A stretch of 64,000 bases of DNA from Microcebus murinus (lineage: Eukaryota; Chordata; Mammalia; Primates; Cheirogaleidae). The notes under the pieces are model-generated. The model did no database searches, was not told the origin of the DNA, and worked only from the letters and a program-made list of their open reading frames with translations. The position numbers and the translations under genes are program-made. The stretch covers positions 57,130,001 through 57,194,000 of the forward strand of contig NC_134109.1 of NCBI RefSeq assembly GCF_040939455.1, written 5' to 3'. Shown one piece after another: positions 1 through 64,000 of this stretch (positions within the stretch are counted from its first letter, which is position 1; every line of letters starts with the position of its first letter).

Positions 1-146
1 GTAGTCCCAGCTACTCGGGAGGCTGAGGCAGAAGGATTGCTTGAGCCCAGGAGTGTGAGGTTGCTGTGAGCTAGGCTGACGCCACGGCACTCACTCTAGC
101 CTGGACAACAAAGCGAGACTCTGTCTCAAAAAAAAAAAAAAAAAAC
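1..146 (+). mobile_element. Alu SINE, right-arm fragment cut by window edge
   Basis: The sequence starts inside the right monomer (gtagtcccagctactcggga), has the strepsirrhine-type gaggttgctgtgagctaggc segment, ends in agactctgtctc and a 19-base A run. The 5' portion lies outside the window. Confidence 0.93.
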
Positions 147-727
147 AGAAAAAAAAGAAAAGAAGTCCATACAAGAAGATAAAATACAAATGAGAAAAGT
201 AACAGTTTGCCTATAAAAACAGAGTAAGAGCTAAACAGATAAATGAATTTTCAAAATAAGGTTCTAAGACATACCAAAAGGGATAAAAGTTAGCCATACC
301 AAAAGGGATAAAATATTATAAGAAAGGGAGAGGAAAAATCAGCTTGTCAAGAAGACCCTTTGACTATTATCATATAGATTATTCACAATTCATCACTATG
401 CTCAAAGTGTACAGTGCAGACCAGTTCACCACAATCTGGCTTCCATCTACCTCCCTTATTCCATGAGCTCTTCTCTTGCTAAGGTTGCCAATGTCCTCAA
501 GCCAAGGGACATTTCCTAGTTCTTTTCTTCCATGACATTTCTTTGGGATGGACACTCTTGATCTTTCGTTACTTCTTAAAATCTTCTCTGTCCTTGAGAC
601 AAGGTGTCTTACTAGCTTTTCTCCTACCTCTCTGATCATTCTCTCTGTCTCCTTCACTGAACTATTTTCCTCTCTGTTTCTCAAAGATCTGTCCTCTATT
701 CACTTCCATTATGGGTAATATGGAACG

Positions 728-955
728 TTGACTGCATGGTGGCTGGGAGCCCAGACCATGGAGCCAGATTGCTGAGTTCATATCCTGCCTCTAACTTGGG
801 TGAGTTACTAAAGCTCTATTTGCATAGAGCTGAAAAACAAAGGTAACAAATAAAATTCCACTTCCAGTGTTGACGTGAGAATTAAGTGACCTAATATGTA
901 AAGTACCGAGAATGATATGCAAAATGCAGTGATGACTCAATCAATTATTATTGAA
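728..955 (+). repeat. MIR SINE, degenerate
   Basis: The core order of a MIR is visible: ggagccagattgctgagttc, then gggtgagttactaaagctct, then a run resembling the 'gtgaggattaaatgag' part, then a 3' part ending in attattattg. It is ancient and much diverged. Confidence 0.55.
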
Positions 956-2562
956 ATGTCATTTTTTTCCAATGTCTATAAGTGGAGCAGCAACATAGCC
1001 TTCAGGTAATGTCCCATGAACTTCACTTTCTCTCACTTTTGAAAGGAAAGGCAATTAGATCAAGACTGTATAACCCATCCCTTCCCTGAATCCCTGAATG
1101 GCAGCTATTCTATACCACAGTTAAGAGCAATTTAAGGATCTATTGAGATGGGGGCATAATTGACATCCATCTGTGAAGAGCTTGAAGAGAATTCGCTCCT
1201 CAAAGAAGGCTCACTCGCAATCATCAGAAATTGCGGCAAGGGAAAGACTCTAAGGAGGACCAAGAGTTTCTTCATAAAGTAATTTGGGCTTCATTTTAAT
1301 TCACCAATAAATTATCAATAAAACCTATACAATTATATATTACAAGAGCATGGCTTTGACCATGTAGGAGCAAATACCTACCTTGGCTAAGAGAAAAGAA
1401 CTCAGTAAAACACCAATAGCACACCTAACTTTGTACAACATAACTTTCTATTGTAGCTTCCAAAATATATTACTTAAAAAATGAAAACCTACAAACTTAG
1501 TGAGGTTACTTGAAGTATAGGAGTATTATCTATAAAGCAATTAGAGACTAAAGACACCTACTAAAGTATTAATTATAGTAAAGTTACTTTAGTAAAGTAA
1601 TACTTTACTAAATTACTGAGTTACTAAATTACTTTAGTAAAGTAATACTACAGTATTAGCCATAAAGTAATTAGAAACTAAAGACACCAATGAATGGCCT
1701 TGATTTTTTAACAATTGGTCTAATGTCCTCAATATCTGTAATGTGTATTCTACCTGAGTTGAAAACCAAACAAGCAAGCATTACAGACCAAAATGTGTGA
1801 AATATTGCCAAAACAGTACTTGGGGAAAAGACATAACCTTAGTGGCTTATCACAATATAAGTGAAGGGGTAACAACAAATAAATTAAGTTTCCAACTCAA
1901 AAAGATAGACAAAGAACAAGATAAATGGAAGGGAAGTAGAACAAAAGAGTGACTATAGACAAAAAGCAAAAATTAAAAAGAGTTTGAATCCTGTAAATCC
2001 ATCACAATTCAAATAAATTCAAAAATAGAAAATATCATCTAATAACCCAACATTTATATATCAGACATGAAGAATTGCGGTCCAAAGAGGTTAAGGGGGG
2101 TCATACAAAACCAGAACTAAAATCCAAATATTCTCACTCCCAGTCAAATGCTCAGGTGACTGAAGTTTAGAAAAGGTATAAATTAAAATGAGTTAGATAA
2201 TCACATCATAAAGAAGGTCTTGAGGGAAGTGTAAGTGGGAGAAAAGAACAAAGGATTCCAGGCTGGAAGCTGGTTTCAATAGATATAGCCAGGGAAGTGC
2301 TAACACTTTGAGAGGTCCAAAAGATTGTTTACTGGACAAGTGTTGAATGTTTGATGATAATGAGAAGAATAAACCCCAGAGGTATAAACATTTAATAAAT
2401 AAATTATAAACATCCCTATGAAAAAGAACATTTAAAAAAAAAAGAACAAGTGAATTAGTGAATTATTAACCTGAGATAGTAAGGATTACATTTTGAAACT
2501 GCATATATGACAAAGAAAGCATTTAATGTCGAAAAGGAAATATTAAGGAAAACTCACATTAC
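956..2562. other. TTC6 intron sequence, otherwise unassigned
   Basis: Apart from the palindromic tandem at 1523-1690, I see no gene, RNA or repeat I can name. The sequence is A-rich on the + strand, and no further TPR-coding exon is evident on the minus strand. Confidence 0.5.
1523..1690. repeat. AT-rich tandem duplication with palindromic core
   Basis: Two similar blocks, one around 1523-1558 and one around 1653-1688, share attagagactaaagacacc-type sequence with a period of about 130. Between them an exact 20-base word (ttactttagtaaagtaatac) occurs at 1584-1603 and 1629-1648; each copy is itself nearly self-complementary around ttactttagtaaagtaa. The inverse word actttactaaatt lies between the copies. 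It is non-coding. Confidence 0.8.
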
Positions 2563-63920
<61,358 letters not shown>

Positions 63921-64000
63921 CTATAAAAGATTAAAAAGGTAAAATTAGTGTTACAATTCTTTCACTAACCATGAAAATTTTAGAAGATTAATCCCTCTCC

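Noticed and set aside
379..684. A 101-codon open stretch on the minus strand in the 3' intron
   Set aside because: It has no TPR pattern, no family signature and no convincing exon ends in the right phase after w17. It is probably chance.

Overview
This window is nuclear DNA from a primate, most likely a strepsirrhine and probably a lemur. It is AT-rich, intron-dominated and packed with retroelements. The youngest Alu copies carry a strepsirrhine-type right arm (ending near 'gaggttgctgtgagctagg') and an enlarged linker with the motif 'ttggccaactaatatata'. Young L1 copies end in 'tgtacccccataatatgct'. I recognise both as strepsirrhine features from memory; the species is inferred, not seen.

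One protein-coding gene spans the window on the minus strand: TTC6, a long tetratricopeptide-repeat (TPR) protein. Seventeen consecutive internal exons lie between 63920 and 2563. All have AG acceptors and GT donors, their phases join without a break, and together they give 2342 nt (780 complete codons) with no stop. The first exons lie beyond 64000 and the last exons below position 1. No other functional protein-coding gene was found.

Layout along the + strand: 1-2562 is a 3' intron with an Alu fragment, a MIR and an AT-rich palindromic tandem duplication. 2563-7040 holds exons w17-w15 with an L2/Alu block. 7041-18212 holds exons w14 and w13, MIRs and a 130-bp L1 tail. 18213-24058 holds a truncated L1 with an Alu inside it, then a fused Alu/L1-tail element, then exon w12. 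24059-27878 holds exons w11-w9. 27879-37310 is a 9.4-kb intron with two related LTR-like blocks, an ancient L1, a facing pair of young Alus and a U2 snRNA fragment. 37311-47895 holds exons w8-w3 plus a complete but dead mariner. 47896-62031 is a 14-kb intron dominated by a full-length L1 with three Alus inserted in it, and by a second L1 with an inverted 5' part. 62032-63920 holds exons w2 and w1.

All six L1-derived insertions whose orientation could be read lie antisense to TTC6. I found no new gene system. The most interesting signals are retrotransposition structures: an L1 with about 190-bp tandem units in its 5' UTR and a probable 3' transduction of mariner sequence, a bipartite Alu-L1 chimera with its own target-site duplication, a twin-primed inverted L1, and two Alus that appear to have used the same target site.
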